Below are positions 5,225-5,687 of a stretch of 5,687 bases of DNA, piece after piece (the first letter of the stretch is position 1; each line of letters starts with the position of its first letter). This DNA comes from Dokdonella_A sp040002595 (GTDB lineage: Bacteria; Pseudomonadota; Gammaproteobacteria; Xanthomonadales; Rhodanobacteraceae), in assembly GCA_040002595.1 (NCBI GenBank), contig JBDUED010000155.1, positions 1 to 5,687 on the forward strand, in the 5' to 3' direction. A program made the translations under genes and the position numbers. The notes under the pieces are model-generated. The model was not told the DNA's origin, ran no database searches, and saw only the letters and a list, made by a program, of their open reading frames with translations.

Positions 5225-5687
5225 ATGGCCATGACCGACCCCGGCGCCGCACCCGATCGTCCACTGACCCGCAGCGACGCGCGCACCCTGGTGCTGGCCG
5301 CGCTCGGCGGCGCGCTCGAGTTCTACGACTTCGTCATCTTCGTGTTCTTCACGAGCGTGATCGCGCAGTTGTTCTTCCCGCCGGATACGCCCGACTGGTT
5401 GCGCCAGTTGCAGGCGTTCGGCTTGTTCGCAGCGGGTTACCTTGCGCGTCCGCTCGGCGGCATCCTGATGGCGCATTTCGGGGATCGCAGCGGGCGCAAA
5501 CGCATGTTCACCCTGAGCGTGCTGCTGATGGCGATCCCGACCTTGCTGATCGGCGTACTGCCAACCTACGCCAGCATCGGTTATGCCGCGCCGCTGGCGT
5601 TGCTGGTGTTGCGCATTCTGCAGGGCGCCGCTGTCGGTGGCGAAGTGCCCGGCGCATGGACGTTTGTCGCCGAGCACGTGCCCGCAC
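5225..5687 (+). CDS. MFS transporter, metabolite:H+ symporter (MHS) type, 3' partial
   Basis: The first 154 residues of an inner-membrane secondary transporter that continues past the right edge. A short polar N-terminus leads into ALGGALEFYDFVIFVFF, the first helix with the E-x-YDF wording of the MHS subfamily (ProP, KgtP and ShiA relatives). RPLGGILMAHFGDRSGRKR carries the MFS loop 2-3 signature (86-93). LLIGVLPTYASIGYAAP follows, and then the helix 4 motif RILQGAAVGGEVPGAW (130-145). The last phrase differs from the more common GGEWGG wording and suggests a distinct subgroup. The substrate cannot be told from this part; MHS members carry organic acids, amino-acid derivatives or osmolytes with protons. 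ATG 5225 is the first start; ATG 5231 is an alternative. The gene begins 21 bases after the peroxidase stop on the same strand and may be read from the same transcript. Confidence 0.92.
   Translation, partial: MAMTDPGAAPDRPLTRSDARTLVLAALGGALEFYDFVIFVFFTSVIAQLFFPPDTPDWLRQLQAFGLFAAGYLARPLGGILMAHFGDRSGRKRMFTLSVLLMAIPTLLIGVLPTYASIGYAAPLALLVLRILQGAAVGGEVPGAWTFVAEHVPA

Noticed and set aside
5213..5677. Minus-strand 154-codon open frame at the right edge
   Set aside because: Antisense to clear MFS motifs (the loop 2-3 signature and RILQGAAVGGE); composition is that of a shadow frame.

Overview
The window is a high-GC, densely coded stretch of a proteobacterial chromosome. It carries the distal half of an aa3-type cytochrome c oxidase locus (subunit III plus assembly and heme A genes), followed by a glutathione peroxidase-family gene and the start of an MFS transporter. 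Gene content, order and protein wording (COX3, DUF2909 on the opposite strand, SURF1, a thioredoxin-like membrane protein, COX15, CyoE) fit a gammaproteobacterium. An intergenic array of GGGAATC-type heptads between coxC and the DUF2909 gene points to Xanthomonadales (Lysobacterales). The order is an inference from style and repeats, not from a search.

Layout. Bases 1-857 (+) hold cytochrome c oxidase subunit III, cut at its 5' end. Bases 858-968 are a non-coding spacer that folds on paper into one long imperfect hairpin built from GGGAATC-like heptads; it lies between two convergent genes. Bases 969-1178 (-) encode a 69-residue twin-transmembrane DUF2909 protein. The 59-base divergent spacer 1179-1237 holds a near-symmetrical -10 element (perfect TATAAT on the minus strand). 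Bases 1238-3674 (+) are a tight three-gene unit with overlapping stops and starts: SURF1, a membrane-anchored CxxxC thioredoxin/Sco-like protein, and heme A synthase (ctaA/cox15). After a 55-base gap with a perfect 7-bp inverted repeat comes protoheme IX farnesyltransferase (cyoE/ctaB, 3730-4659). A 64-base gap with a promoter-like pair and a 6-bp stem-loop precedes the peroxidase (4724-5203). From 5225 an MHS-type MFS transporter runs off the right edge.

How the genes work together. CyoE farnesylates heme b to heme O, CtaA/Cox15 oxidises heme O to heme A, and SURF1 assists heme A insertion into subunit I. Subunit III completes the oxidase core. The CxxxC protein sits between SURF1 and Cox15 with overlapping reading frames, so a redox role in assembly (copper-site or Cox15 cysteines) is a reasonable guess but unproven. 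The peroxidase and transporter are probably separate functions that happen to follow.

Overall this is mostly a conserved housekeeping region. I see no mobile element, CRISPR array, tRNA or rRNA, and no clearly new system. The points most worth a second look are the unassigned CxxxC protein, the heptad hairpin, the symmetrical divergent promoter, and the extra hydrophobic pair in heme A synthase.
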